From Prochlorococcus sp. AG-402-A08 (GTDB lineage Bacteria > Cyanobacteriota > Cyanobacteriia > PCC-6307 > Cyanobiaceae): a stretch of 64,000 bases of DNA. The notes beneath the pieces are model-generated. The model was not told the origin of the DNA. It saw nothing but the letters and a program-made list of their open reading frames with translations, and searched no databases. How positions within the stretch are numbered: the stretch's first letter is position 1; each line of letters begins with the position of its first letter. The translations under genes and the position numbers were made by a program. Positions 24,522-32,777 of this stretch are shown one piece after another. The stretch lies in the NCBI GenBank assembly GCA_003279585.1, contig QCHH01000004.1:28924-92923 (forward strand), in the 5' to 3' direction.

Positions 24522-24901
24522 AAGAATTAGATTTTATTTTCTGATTTTAGTAGAAGATAATGTGCTTGTTGGAGTATCAAATTAGAAGTGTTTATCAATA
24601 AAATCATTTATCAATTTTATCAGTAATAAGAGAAATACATTAATAAATAAGTTGAATTCAATTTTTTTGTTTGGAATACTGAACCAATAAACAATCACAA
24701 AAGCCAAAAATCGAAACAAAGAGTCCAAAAAATTTTGCTTTTCTGGCATATGCCAGATAAACAGGCTTATCTAATGAAACTTAGTAGTTAGCTTAACAAC
24801 TGCAATAACTGATCTTCCAAAAGAAAAAGTTCATACTGTTACATTCAATACAATCAATTTCGATTCGTTGATACATCCTTCTATCCAACGACGTGATAAT
24901 T

Positions 24902-25066
24902 ATGACTAAAAAACTCACCCATAGATATGCATTCACATTATTGAAGATGAAGAATGCTGAAGGCAGAAATGAATATATGGATTTAGCAAGAGAAGCTAAT
25001 CTCATATGGCATCAAATAGTTAGCCAAAAATCTAAGAACACGCCACGCATGAACTGCAGAGCATAG
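24902..25066 (+). CDS. YxxLMxDA..IW family small protein (copy 3)
   Basis: 54 residues: MTKKLTHRYAFTLLKMKNAE, GRNEYMDLAREANLIWHQIV and a polar end with one Cys. Matches the helical block of the products at 17739 and 29481 (GR.E....REA..IW). Converges with the FICHLIFY gene at 25089. Function unknown. Confidence 0.62.
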   Translation: MTKKLTHRYAFTLLKMKNAEGRNEYMDLAREANLIWHQIVSQKSKNTPRMNCRA

Positions 25067-25088
25067 TTGATTTATATAAATTCTTTAA

Positions 25089-25397
25089 TCAAGCGAAAGC
25101 AGGATTTTTCACAACAACAGTATTCTTTACAATTTCAATCAACTTCAAAAATTGATTTTTAAGAAAAGATCCAAGACCAAGATCAATAAGGATATGGAAC
25201 ACAAGGGAAATACAAAAAAGCGTATAAAAGATGAGATGACAAATGAAAATATTTATAAAATCATTTTTTTCATTAGCTTCCGTCTCATTCAAGTTTGATG
25301 GAACGAAATCAGAAAATGAATTTACACTTGCCGATTCAACCAATCCAAATGGCATTAATTCCTGGTCTTTTACTGTAGGAGCAGCAGTAGCAGTCAT
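25089..25397 (-). CDS. FICHLIFY-family membrane protein (copy 2)
   Basis: 102 residues. MTATAAPTVKDQELMPFGLV, acidic linker, INIFICHLIFYTLFCISLVF membrane helix and LGLGSFLKNQFLKLIE. Paralog of the 112-residue protein at 7828. The conserved Cys-His in the helix (FICHLIFY) is unusual for a plain anchor. Function unknown. Confidence 0.75.
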   Translation of the reverse strand: MTATAAPTVKDQELMPFGLVESASVNSFSDFVPSNLNETEANEKNDFINIFICHLIFYTLFCISLVFHILIDLGLGSFLKNQFLKLIEIVKNTVVVKNPAFA

Positions 25398-25439
25398 AAC
25401 GCAAGCCTTAACTAAATCTACCCTACTTTCTTATTGATA

Positions 25440-25657
25440 AGTTTGGCTTATGTACTGATTATTTCGTTTTAAATCTTGTTCAAATAAGCTATTGTTTCAA
25501 GTTCTTTCTGCATCATGATTGGAACTTTTTGCACATCGAACCTGTTTTTTATTTTAGAAATCTTTTTTTTCAAGAACGCTGTGATGAACATAAAATCTTA
25601 TAATTTGTTCCATTAAATCGATAAAAAAAAAAGAATCAATCCGTAAGAATTACCAAC
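25440..25657. other. gene-free stretch
   Basis: AT-rich, no supported gene; ends in the terminator of the next minus-strand gene. Confidence 0.45.
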
Positions 25658-25678
25658 AAAAAAAGAGGGCTAATGCCC
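25658..25678 (-). terminator. rho-independent terminator
   Basis: On the minus strand gggc-atta-gccc followed by tcttttttt. Ends the gene at 25710-25907. Confidence 0.7.
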
Positions 25679-25709
25679 CCTAATGAAATAGGCTGTCACC
25701 TTCTGAATT

Positions 25710-25907
25710 CTACTTCGTAAAAAGAGAGCTCTTCACTCCAGCTTGTTCCCACTTTTTAATTGTTGGCCTTAGGAATGACATGGGTAGAGCTGTCAAAATT
25801 GCGAATGAGACAACAAGAATCAAGTCAGTAGTGAAATGATTTATTCCAAGGTCAGAGCCAGCAAGCCAAAGCCAAGGAAATGCAGAAGCAAATGAAGTAG
25901 TTAGCAT
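25710..25907 (-). CDS. 65-residue membrane protein
   Basis: MLTTSFASAFPWLWLAGSDL, then a second hydrophobic segment (DLILVVSFAILTALPMSF) and a basic-polar tail (RPTIKKWEQAGVKSSLFTK). Has its own terminator. It resembles small Prochlorococcus membrane proteins of unknown role. Confidence 0.65.
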   Translation of the reverse strand: MLTTSFASAFPWLWLAGSDLGINHFTTDLILVVSFAILTALPMSFLRPTIKKWEQAGVKSSLFTK

Positions 25908-25965
25908 AAATTCTCTTCAATCAAGGCAGAGCATATAAGAGCATAGCGTTCATTTTATTCTTTGC

Positions 25966-26148
25966 TTAGTAAAAATTATCACTGCCTTTTTCATTGTTTG
26001 GAATGTAAGAACAGCCATGTGAAAGTGCAGACTCAATTTGATCAACAATTCTTTCCTTTGAGCAATCCATAGCTACACAAAAAAGGATTGACGATAAGAA
26101 CAATCCAAAAAGGTGTGGGTAGAGCAGCATTAACAAGACTGCCTGCAT
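25966..26148 (-). CDS. small secreted or anchored Cys protein
   Basis: 60 residues: hydrophobic MQAVLLMLLYPHLFGLFLSS, ILFCVAMDCSKERIVDQIES and HGCSYIPNNEKGSDNFY. Three cysteines after the hydrophobic part. The N-terminal segment could be a signal peptide. Unidentified. Confidence 0.5.
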   Translation of the reverse strand: MQAVLLMLLYPHLFGLFLSSILFCVAMDCSKERIVDQIESALSHGCSYIPNNEKGSDNFY

Positions 26149-26234
26149 TTATTTATTGAAGAAGGCAACTATTAATAATCAAGACATTAAGACCAACTCA
26201 CCAAAAAAACATTTCTAGCAGAATTGAAATTTTT

Positions 26235-26430
26235 TATGGAACTAGAAGTAATTCATAAAAAGCCAATGCCTAAATTGCATGCCGCAACAACATCAGCGAA
26301 CCTCTGACATACATCAATGATTCTACTGAAACAGACGGAGAACCGTTTCCACTGAGAAAACCAAAATGCTTATAAGAAGTACACCCAGTACAAGTGAAGA
26401 GATCTAGTAGTTTTTATAATCGATTTTATA
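26235..26430 (-). pseudogene. decayed fragment of the 60494-type membrane protein
   Basis: About 190 nt align with the 5' half of the gene at 60494-60886: shared stretches include gatctcttcacttgt, ctgggtgtact and tgatgttgttgcggcatgca (minus strand). Frameshifts and stops break the reading frame and the 3' half is missing. An old duplicate of that gene. Confidence 0.68.
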
Positions 26431-26450
26431 TTCAAAATTTATAATTTTTT

Positions 26451-26747
26451 CTATGGTCTTGTTTTTTTGATCAATGAAATTGTTTCTTCCAAATCTAAAC
26501 AAGGTTGAATAGATATATCCATCAATTTTCTCCAAGGATGCCAGAGTTTCCATATTGTATCTAAAGAATCAGCCCTAACTACACAATGACCAGTCCCATT
26601 CTGAATCATGAAAACCCATGAATGAACCTCATAGGTTTCTGGCCTATTCTCTACTCCTCCTGTTTCGTACCATTTAACCAACATATCGCCACCTATTTCT
26701 TGATCTTCTCCATCATTAAATTCATAAGAGATCAGATAACGCTGCAT
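26451..26747 (-). CDS. DUF3303-like protein
   Basis: 98 residues from ATG 26747 (MQRYLISYEFNDGEDQEIGG). Pattern of YLISYEF, a VKWYETGGVENRPETYEVHS segment, GTGHCVVRADS, and WHPWRKLMDISIQPCLDLEE fits DUF3303, a ferredoxin-like fold family common in cyanobacteria (usual end: PW..L.D..V.PVL). Role unknown. The start was moved from 26774 to skip a hydrophobic stretch not expected in the family. Confidence 0.7.
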   Translation of the reverse strand: MQRYLISYEFNDGEDQEIGGDMLVKWYETGGVENRPETYEVHSWVFMIQNGTGHCVVRADSLDTIWKLWHPWRKLMDISIQPCLDLEETISLIKKTRP

Positions 26748-26892
26748 AACTAAAAGAAAAACAAACCAATACAACTACTTTGCATAGAGTTATCAAAAAT
26801 TCAATTAAATATGATCTTTCTAGAACTTTTTCATTATCAAATTTTAAGCTAAAAATTTATATTAAGTAAATATGTGTTTTCATACCAATCGA

Positions 26893-27282
26893 TTAGTAAG
26901 AACAACTATTAATGATAGTGTTTTTAATCAACTTATTATTAATGGGGTTTTCCCAATTTTTTACTTGCTTAAGATCAGCATTTGCTGGAAATTTACTAAA
27001 TAATCTATTCTCACAATCAACAGCCATTAAAAAGGAGTCATTATTTATGACAGTTTGATCATGAGGGTCGATATCAGAGTGTTTAGCAATAACAGAAAGA
27101 AAACCTTTGTTATTATATTTGATTGAATTTGGATTTATAAATAGTAATTCATTATTTGTCCTAGATACTTCTAACCATTCGATCTCGTCAGCAAATATCT
27201 TAAAAGAAGAAGAGAAAAATATTAAAAAAAAGATGCTACAAATTAGTAAACCTTGGCGTATATGATGTCGTAAAGTTTTCAT
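26893..27282 (-). CDS. secreted adhesin-E-like protein
   Basis: 129 residues: signal peptide over residues 1-31, then EWLEVSRTNNELLFINPNSI, SVIAKHSDIDP and FLMAVDCENRLFSKFP. A W..V......L.F..P.SI start followed by a strand ending in VDC fits the surface-adhesin E type of small exported domains. The final Cys (NSCSY) could pair with that one. Function unknown; similar layout appears in the 41689 protein. Confidence 0.65.
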   Translation of the reverse strand: MKTLRHHIRQGLLICSIFFLIFFSSSFKIFADEIEWLEVSRTNNELLFINPNSIKYNNKGFLSVIAKHSDIDPHDQTVINNDSFLMAVDCENRLFSKFPANADLKQVKNWENPINNKLIKNTIINSCSY

Positions 27283-27519
27283 TATTTATAGCTATTTCTA
27301 TAATTATGCCTACAGAAGTCAACCAATAAAAAACAATAACCTATAACTTATAGTAAATATACATAAATTATCTTTTCTTAAAAAGTTGAAGTCTTAAATC
27401 TTGACTCAATCATGAAGTAATTTCAATAAAAATTTATATCAAACAAAATTTTTAATTTCTTAAATACTAAGCTCTTTATAAGCGCTATTGCTTATAAGCA
27501 ACATCTCAAGACTATATTC
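27283..27519. other. AT-rich spacer
   Basis: Contains a short inverted repeat (cttataagcgctattgcttataag, arms cttataagc / gcttataag, near 27474-27497) and nothing else that I can support. Confidence 0.4.
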
Positions 27520-27723
27520 TTACTTATAAAGCTGATTATATGAAAAGTGTTGCTCCATTTCTCTACCCAAAGAAAAAAGAACTTCATTAACTATTTTTAA
27601 CTGCTTCTCCAATTCACTTCTCTTAAATTGCAGATCTACAAATCTTCTTTGCATTTCTGCTTGAGACCTTTTTACATAATCATCTTTTTGTTTAGATGGG
27701 TTTGATGAGGCTTTGTTTTTCAT
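27520..27723 (-). CDS. 67-residue coiled-coil protein
   Basis: MKNKASSNPSKQKDDYVKRS, then a heptad-like region QRRFVDLQFKRSELEKQLKI and VNEVLFSLGREMEQ. Basic and soluble. Upstream on the minus strand lies gatataaagg about 35 nt before the ATG, a possible -10. Not recognised. Confidence 0.62.
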   Translation of the reverse strand: MKNKASSNPSKQKDDYVKRSQAEMQRRFVDLQFKRSELEKQLKIVNEVLFSLGREMEQHFSYNQLYK

Positions 27724-27900
27724 AGTTATGACCTTAGTGTTTAGAGAAGAGAACCTTTATATCCTCTCCGAAGCTTTCATTGGTTCTTTGCGTTAGTAGT
27801 GTGTATATTTTTGATTTAATAGAAATAAACCCCAAAAGTAAATCCGTCTTAATGCGGGAGTATAAAAACCTCAGCTTTCTTGCCTCAGTAATTACAAGGA

Positions 27901-28045
27901 CTAGAAAACCCCGGGAATAATTTATCTAGGAATAGCATATGAACCTATGCCAGAAATAATTCCAATAATCGAAGACCATCATTAGATTTTTCATCCTCGA
28001 CAAGATTAAAATTCGAAGAAAACAATTGAGTAATACTTTTAATCA
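27901..28045 (-). pseudogene. decayed hli (high-light-inducible) gene
   Basis: Minus strand reads FNLVEDEKSNDG in one frame, then shifts frame into IIGIISGIGSYAIPR-stop-IIPGVF. This aligns with the hli product at 30699 (PQLVEDYTSYPEEAEKTNG, MIGMISLLVSYFTTGQIIPG). One frameshift and one nonsense codon; start not identifiable. A dead relative of the cluster 2.5 kb away. Confidence 0.65.
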
Positions 28046-28154
28046 TTAGTTTTAAAGCAATTAAATAAACACTAATAAAAAATTTATAAAAATCAGTTTC
28101 AACAGCTACATTCAATAGTCAGCAGAAGTTATTACAACTATAAATAAATCAAAT

Positions 28155-28198
28155 ATCTACAAAACAAAGGTATCAGAAAATACCTTCGTTTTGTAGAT
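28155..28198. repeat. 19-bp inverted repeat (hairpin)
   Basis: Arms atctacaaaacaaaggtat and ataccttcgttttgtagat pair with one mismatch around a 6-nt loop. There is no long T-run on either side, so it is not a textbook terminator. It lies just after the stop of the gene at 28214. Confidence 0.75.
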
Positions 28199-28213
28199 AA
28201 CTTTAACTCTGAC

Positions 28214-28396
28214 CTAGATTAAATAGGTATATTTTGGGGAGTCATTCATTAATGATTTACTCTTCTTAGAGATTTTATTAATAGAAATCAAGGCCAAGTC
28301 AAAAGAAGATAAACCAATCTCATATTCAAAAGAAAATTCCTTGGCTATCATTTTTTGTTTAGTAATAATTACTTTTGGGGTATCCACAGAAATCAC
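28214..28396 (-). CDS. 60-residue hypothetical protein
   Basis: MISVDTPKVIITKQKMIAKE, then FSFEYEIGLSSFDLALISIN and a basic end (KISKKSKSLMNDSPKYTYLI). Soluble, beta-like. The hairpin at 28155 follows its stop. Not recognised. Confidence 0.5.
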   Translation of the reverse strand: MISVDTPKVIITKQKMIAKEFSFEYEIGLSSFDLALISINKISKKSKSLMNDSPKYTYLI

Positions 28397-28557
28397 GTAT
28401 ATATATTTTCAATAAAAAATATATATTGCGCTTAGCAAGAGGTATAAAGACACTTTTATAAGTGTTCGTAAAGGCTAATTACCATTAAAATTGTAATAAA
28501 TCTACTATAAAATTCAGAATTCATCCCTAAAAATAGTAGTTTATCTCAATTTGATTA

Positions 28558-28836
28558 CTAAGAAGTCGCTTGAGTCTTTGTTTTTTTTCTCTTTGGTTTT
28601 TGAAGCTTATAACCAAATTCAAGAAGTTGATGATATGTCAATTTAGCTTGTAAAGCACTTAAAGATAAACGTTTTTCATCATCTTTTTGAAGATAGAAAT
28701 TGCCTCTATTATTATTATCTGTCTCAATAGTAATAAACTCTTTTCCTTTTTTAAGAATCCAAGGCTCCTTTAGATAATTATCATTCTCCACATCAATCTC
28801 CCATGGAACTGATACTTGCTTCTTCTTTAATGGCAT
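28558..28836 (-). CDS. 92-residue basic hypothetical protein
   Basis: MPLKKKQVSVPWEIDVENDN, GKEFITIETDNNNRGNFYLQ, a helix LSLSALQAKLTYHQLLEFGY and a lysine-rich tail (KPKRKKTKTQATS). The basic tail suggests nucleic-acid contact. Ribosome site not obvious. No family recognised. Confidence 0.6.
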   Translation of the reverse strand: MPLKKKQVSVPWEIDVENDNYLKEPWILKKGKEFITIETDNNNRGNFYLQKDDEKRLSLSALQAKLTYHQLLEFGYKLQKPKRKKTKTQATS

Positions 28837-28935
28837 TTTGAAAAATTACATACCATATTTTTTATTTTACATGCAACCCTGACATAATCCAGTTCAAGCT
28901 ATTAATGCTGAAAGCCATAATCTTCATAAAGAGTA

Positions 28936-29139
28936 TCAAGACCTATTGAAGTTGAGATTTTTATCAGAATTTTTTTTTGTGTTATTTGGTCCAATTTTTA
29001 TCCTAGATGCTATTAGTTGAGAGGCAATTGGGTTGACCCTATTCTCATATTTTCTTGATCTATAGATTTCAAATTTGCAAATATCATCACCACCGAGAAA
29101 ACAATCATCAATAAAATCATCAAGTACTTGTGATGGCAT
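28936..29139 (-). CDS. 67-residue hypothetical protein
   Basis: MPSQVLDDFIDDCFLGGDDI and CKFEIYRSRKYENRVNPIAS, with a basic Asn-rich end. Acidic N-terminus, two cysteines near the start. Soluble. Not recognised. Confidence 0.5.
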   Translation of the reverse strand: MPSQVLDDFIDDCFLGGDDICKFEIYRSRKYENRVNPIASQLIASRIKIGPNNTKKNSDKNLNFNRS

Positions 29140-29480
29140 TAAAAAAAAATTAGTTACACAATTAATGCGTCATTATGGAAGGCAAACAAGTGCGTCTTAA
29201 CACCTAATTTCCTATTTATGGCTAAATCTCTTCACTACGCATTAATTAATCGGAACGATCTTATAAGATAGAAATTTTTAAACCGTGCATCCAGAACTTA
29301 AAGAGAGAAAAGTTGAGCAATTAAATATCATATGGTTCCTAAAACCGAACAAAAATCTAACACGCTCAAAAAGCCTTGAAGTCATAATTAATAAACGCTG
29401 GGGAAAGCACCAACGAGAGATGGGAGAGTTGTCCTGTATACAACCTCTCCTCTCAATGAATATTTACTAAAATTTCTTAA

Positions 29481-29711
29481 ATGAGTAGTCAGCACAACAC
29501 CACACTTAATTTCTCACATGCTCCTTACAAGAAAAAAAATAATATAAGGAATGTTGATCGCGAGATAAAAATGGGAGAATTTAGGCTCAGATACGTACAA
29601 CTTATGAGAGATGCTCATTTAACCCTTGGCAGCAAGAACGCAAATATTTTGATTAAAGAGGCTGAGGCTATATGGGAGCAGCTTAGTAATCCAAGAAATA
29701 CTGTAATTTAA
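29481..29711 (+). CDS. YxxLMxDA..IW family small protein (copy 2)
   Basis: 76 residues. Polar N-terminus, then EIKMGEFRLRYVQLMRDAHL and SKNANILIKEAEAIWEQLSN. The helical second half is the family signature shared with 17739 and 24902. Function unknown. The N-terminal half differs among members, as in other families of this window. Confidence 0.7.
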   Translation: MSSQHNTTLNFSHAPYKKKNNIRNVDREIKMGEFRLRYVQLMRDAHLTLGSKNANILIKEAEAIWEQLSNPRNTVI

Positions 29712-29924
29712 ATGACATAAAAAAATTGTTCAAGAAATCTTTGATAATTCATATCCCCGCAAAACATAAGATATTCGAATTATAGTATCTACAGTCATCT
29801 ACACCTAAATGGTTAACTAAGATAATGCATATGGCTATAACCCCTAAACGACTATTAATTTCAGTCTTGGTAAATAGCATATTTTAGTCTTTATACATAA
29901 CGAAACAAATGGCATGATCAGTCT

Positions 29925-30206
29925 ATGAAAAGATTAAATGATCTAAAAATTCTTTTTAATAGCTTTTTCAATAAAAAAAGAACGAAAAGAAGAGAGATGA
30001 AAAGAGTTTTCCAATGGAGAAGGTATGTTAAATGGAGAGATTTATCACCTGAAGAAAAACTTTCAGCCAAACGATTCTTATTAATTCCGATATTTGCTTA
30101 TTTCATAATTGGGATCTTTGATCAGAATCTTTCCTTGATTGTTCTATTTCTGGTTGGTTACCTACTTTATAAGAAATTTGAAAAAGGAGCTATTTTGAAA
30201 AAATAA
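29925..30206 (+). CDS. 93-residue basic two-span membrane protein
   Basis: MKRLNDLKILFNSFFNKKRT, strongly basic KRREMKRVFQWRRYVKWRDL, SPEEKLSAKRF, then two membrane helices (FLLIPIFAYFIIGIF and LSLIVLFLVGYLLYKKF). Shares a bidirectional terminator with the hli operon. Not recognised. Confidence 0.65.
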   Translation: MKRLNDLKILFNSFFNKKRTKRREMKRVFQWRRYVKWRDLSPEEKLSAKRFLLIPIFAYFIIGIFDQNLSLIVLFLVGYLLYKKFEKGAILKK

Positions 30207-30224
30207 AATAATGCATTTTTGTCA

Positions 30225-30268
30225 TTAAAAAACCCCTTCCGTAATGACAGAGAAGAGGCTTTTTTTTA
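30225..30268. terminator. bidirectional terminator between 29925 gene and hli operon
   Basis: Imperfect stem ccccttc / gaagagg; plus strand followed by ttttttttt, minus strand followed by gttttttaatg. Serves both convergent units. Confidence 0.7.
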
Positions 30269-30287
30269 GTTGATTTGAATACTTGGT

Positions 30288-30413
30288 CTAAACAATTCCT
30301 GGAATGATCCAGCCTGTTATTCCGTAGTTGATGACTGCAGCAAAGAAACCCATCATCGCTAGACGGCCATTCATTTGCTCTGCTGTTTTCCAGTAGTTAG
30401 TTCCTTTGTTCAT
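30288..30413 (-). CDS. hli: high-light-inducible protein (Hli), fourth gene of cluster
   Basis: 41 residues: MNKGTNYWKTAEQMNGRLAM, MGFFAAVINYGITGWIIPGI. The A/E-x-x-N-G-R-x-A-M-x-G-F chlorophyll-binding helix is intact. Hlips are one-helix relatives of LHC proteins that bind chlorophyll and carotenoid and protect photosystem assembly in stress. Start overlaps the preceding stop (TAATG). Matches the short Prochlorococcus Hli that ends in TGWIIPGIV. Confidence 0.93.
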   Translation of the reverse strand: MNKGTNYWKTAEQMNGRLAMMGFFAAVINYGITGWIIPGIV

Positions 30414-30559
30414 TACACAACACCTGGAATGATTTGGCCGGTTGTTAGATATGCACCGACAAGAGCCAAGCAGCCAACTGATGCAGCGAGACCATTGAGT
30501 CTTTCAGCAATTACCTTGCCTTCTTCGACTCTTGGTGTTTCTGTGGTTTGATTTTTCAT
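30413..30559 (-). CDS. hli: Hli-like protein, third gene of cluster
   Basis: 48 residues: MKNQTTETPRVEEGKVIAER, LNGLAASVGCLALVGAYLTT, GQIIPGVV. The ER-x-N-G-x-x-A pattern and the TTGQIIPGVV end define the family; Arg of the usual NGR is Leu here. Both ends overlap neighbours by TAATG, so the operon is translationally coupled. Confidence 0.9.
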   Translation of the reverse strand: MKNQTTETPRVEEGKVIAERLNGLAASVGCLALVGAYLTTGQIIPGVV

Positions 30560-30678
30560 TAAACGACACCTGGGATAAGTTGACCTGTTGTTAGGTAGAT
30601 ACCTGTTAGTAGAACGAATGCCATCATGGCTGGTCTGCCGATGCTTCTTTCTAGAATTGTTTTGTTAGATGGTTGCAT
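30559..30678 (-). CDS. hli: Hli-like protein, second gene of cluster
   Basis: 39 residues: MQPSNKTILERSIGRPAMMA, FVLLTGIYLTTGQLIPGVV. ER-x-x-GR-x-AM-x-AF keeps the chlorophyll-binding residues, with Ile in place of the usual Asn. TTGQLIPGVV end as in the others. Overlaps the third gene (TAATG). Confidence 0.9.
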   Translation of the reverse strand: MQPSNKTILERSIGRPAMMAFVLLTGIYLTTGQLIPGVV

Positions 30679-30698
30679 TGTTATAAGTAGTTATTGGT

Positions 30699-30905
30699 TT
30701 AGAAAATTCCAGGAATGATCTGACCTGTTGTGAAATAAGAAACCAAAAGGCTGATCATCCCGATCATTGCCCAACGGCCATTTGTCTTTTCTGCTTCTTC
30801 TGGGTAGCTGGTGTAGTCCTCAACAAGCTGAGGCTGTGTTTCACGACCAAAGATGTTTTGCTTGCCGTACTCAGTGATTACCTGAGATGAGGATGACGTT
30901 GTCAT
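30699..30905 (-). CDS. hli: high-light-inducible protein (Hli), first gene of cluster
   Basis: 68 residues from ATG 30905: MTTSSSSQVITEYGKQNIFG, RETQPQLVEDYTSYPEEAEK, TNGRWAMIGMISLLVSYFTT, GQIIPGIF. Full Hli helix with E..NGRWAMIG. The frame extends to 30953, but the inner Met gives the usual Hli N-terminus. Such four-gene hli clusters are typical of Prochlorococcus and also occur in cyanophages. Confidence 0.92.
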   Translation of the reverse strand: MTTSSSSQVITEYGKQNIFGRETQPQLVEDYTSYPEEAEKTNGRWAMIGMISLLVSYFTTGQIIPGIF

Positions 30906-31087
30906 TACTGGAATTGCGTAGATGTGAATAAATGTAAAGTATGGGATTTGCAAGGTAAAGATACGGTCGGGTACGGCTTCTTCTAATCTTTAATAGCTGT
31001 AAAGCTCAAACACTAAATACAGCAACTAATTAGAGCGATATTTATGCAGTGATTAGATTTATTGATCATTCTGATAAGTACAAATAG

Positions 31088-31118
31088 CCCGAACTGGTTA
31101 GCCCTACTTCAACCGTCC
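31088..31118 (-). repeat. dispersed GTTCGG..GGGCTAACC repeat
   Basis: Minus-strand copy of the 10029 repeat (cccgaactggttagccctac on the plus strand). Lies upstream of the two small membrane genes at 31186 and 31303. Confidence 0.6.
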
Positions 31119-31185
31119 TGAATTAATTGGAGACTTCTATTTAAATTATTCACATCTTCAAAACCACCTAAGAAAACATTTAGTC

Positions 31186-31296
31186 ATGCTTGCAATCAAC
31201 AAAACTATTGCTGCAAAATTAATCGTTTTATGGAATCTTCCTGCACTTCTTTTATTGGCTTGTGCTTATGAAATTGGGACAACCATATTCTCTTGA
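31186..31296 (+). CDS. 36-residue membrane peptide (copy 1)
   Basis: MLAINKTIAAKLIVLWNLPA, LLLLACAYEIGTTIFS. One membrane helix. The product at 55123 has the same length and layout (AAKFLALFCIPALILASG...). Precedes the NWSEWN gene by 6 nt, so the pair is cotranscribed. Unknown function. Confidence 0.6.
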   Translation: MLAINKTIAAKLIVLWNLPALLLLACAYEIGTTIFS

Positions 31297-31302
31297 CTAA
31301 CA

Positions 31303-31467
31303 ATGACTTCCTCAAATAACAGTCCAAAAAATTGGTCCGAGTGGAATAACACTAAGCATTTCACTGTGTATTCAAAAGACTCAAGTACAGGTAAAAATTT
31401 TTTTTTTACAATTGCCGCCCTACTCTTCGTTCCTGTTGGACTTCTTGCTTATATGACCACTATCTAG
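31303..31467 (+). CDS. NWSEWN-family membrane protein (copy 2)
   Basis: 54 residues: MTSSNNSPKNWSEWNNTKHF, TVYSKDSSTGKNFFFTIAAL, LFVPVGLLAYMTTI. Paralog of 24075-24236 with identical residues through NWSEWN, KHFT, Y..DS.TGK and FTIAALLFVP.G.LAYMTTI. Upstream partner is a 36-residue membrane peptide. Confidence 0.78.
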   Translation: MTSSNNSPKNWSEWNNTKHFTVYSKDSSTGKNFFFTIAALLFVPVGLLAYMTTI

Positions 31468-31811
31468 GTCAATAATCAAGAAAGAATAATTAATTTAATT
31501 AAATTTGAGCCGATTATTCTTGGTCTACAGATTTCGCGAATTGTTTCGATTATTAGAAATAGCTACAACCAAAGAAAATAATTAGAGTTGGAGAATAGAG
31601 ATTTCTTTTAAAAAGCCTATTTAGAACATATGTCTCTGAATTTTCATTCAAAACACTTGTTTTTCGTAATTAATTAACTTCACTTATAAAATAAGAATAT
31701 TTAATCCATCTCACTAGAATTACTTATTCTTATTACTAAACCTGGGTGAGTTTACCCATCCAAGAAATCTCATCAACAAGCTAGATTTAAAGAATATATA
31801 AATTACTTTTA
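31468..31811. other. gene-free stretch
   Basis: About 340 bases of AT-rich sequence without a supported gene or hairpin. Confidence 0.45.
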
Positions 31812-32099
31812 ATGAGTCTAAAACCTGATGATTTAAAGATACTTATTAGTAAGTACAAGACTATGAATATTGAAGAATTAAAAGCAAGTATCGACCATTG
31901 GGAAGAAAGTAAAAATTGCCCTAACCAACTACCAAGCCCCAGCATTGATATTGCAAAAAAAGAACTAGAACTAAAATACAAAGAGAGGAAAGAACAAATA
32001 GAACTCCTAACTAAATCTCTTACCTCTTCATCACGAGTCAGTAAATGGATATTTAGTATTAGAGCAATTCTCAACCATTTTATAGAATCCAAAATTTAA
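31812..32099 (+). CDS. 95-residue helical hypothetical protein
   Basis: MSLKPDDLKILISKYKTMNI, EELKASIDHWEESKNCPNQL, then IAKKELELKYKERKEQIELL, a likely coiled coil, and a hydrophobic-basic end. Soluble. Not recognised. Confidence 0.65.
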   Translation: MSLKPDDLKILISKYKTMNIEELKASIDHWEESKNCPNQLPSPSIDIAKKELELKYKERKEQIELLTKSLTSSSRVSKWIFSIRAILNHFIESKI

Positions 32100-32204
32100 C
32101 AGTCATACCAACTCTTATTTAAGAAAGATCAGAACATTTGTGAATGATCTAACAATGTCACAGACTGGAAATAGCTTATTTATTAATTGCTTTTGCTTAG
32201 CAAG

Positions 32205-32485
32205 ATGGGAGAAGCAAAAGAATAAGAGAGCTTTGATTGCCTCCAAAAACACAAAAGAAGGAAGGAAATCAAAGACTAACGAAAAGAAGCTCTGATGGTC
32301 ACAAATCTCGATCAACCAATAAAATTCTGCACCCAGAAGCTCCCCTTTTAACTACTACATTGGTTTTAACAGTTTTAAAATGGGATTCTCGCTTAAAAGC
32401 TGATAATGTATTAACGGAGTTCTTTGAAGAATTCGAAAAAATTGGTGAGATAGTCCCTAACCTGATTGGACTAGTAGGTTTTTGA
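32205..32485 (+). pseudogene. broken MGEAKRRK-type gene fused to IIGG-family remnant
   Basis: Starts MGEAK, then a one-base shift is needed to read KRIREL-stop-LPPKTQKKEGNQ, which mirrors MGEAKRRKDLGLPPRKKRIK of the intact gene at 33401. The 3' end, EFFEEFEKIGEIVPNLIGLV, matches the start of the intact protein at 53946 (MEFFDVFEIIGGIIPNLIGL). An 82-residue open frame from a TTG at 32237 covers the fusion and might still be expressed. Confidence 0.6.
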
Positions 32486-32562
32486 GGGGTAATGATTTAA
32501 TTTGATCAAAATAAATAAGCTAAATTAAGAAAATGAAGGGAAATACCTACTCTTAGATAGTT

Positions 32563-32699
32563 ATGATTTTTATGGTAAAGCTGAAATAATCGGATGCACC
32601 GTCACCAATATGGTTGCATTTGGATTTTTTATTTTAGCAAGTGGATACTTTGCTTTAACTGGGAAAATGGCTGAAATGTATGGCTGGAGAGAAAAGTAA
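32563..32699 (+). pseudogene. frameshifted IIGG-family membrane gene
   Basis: In one frame KAEIIGCTVTNMVAFGFFIL, ASGYFALTGKMAEMYGWREK, closely matching the intact 46-residue product at 53803 (KAQIIGGIVPNLIAFGLFFV, GKMAEMFGWKNKN). The ATGATTTTTATGG start is one base shorter than the intact ATGATTCTCTTTG, which puts the start out of frame. With 32205-32485 this is a decayed copy of the 53803-54092 gene pair. Confidence 0.72.
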
Positions 32700-32777
32700 T
32701 AACAATATTAATAGGAACCACTGCTAAAAAGTTTCAATTGAGTATTAGAAGCCTATTTTTAAATCTTTTAAATCCTT

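Noticed and set aside
29285..29470. 61-codon frame with GTG start
   Set aside because: No ribosome site and no match to any family in the window; composition not convincing.
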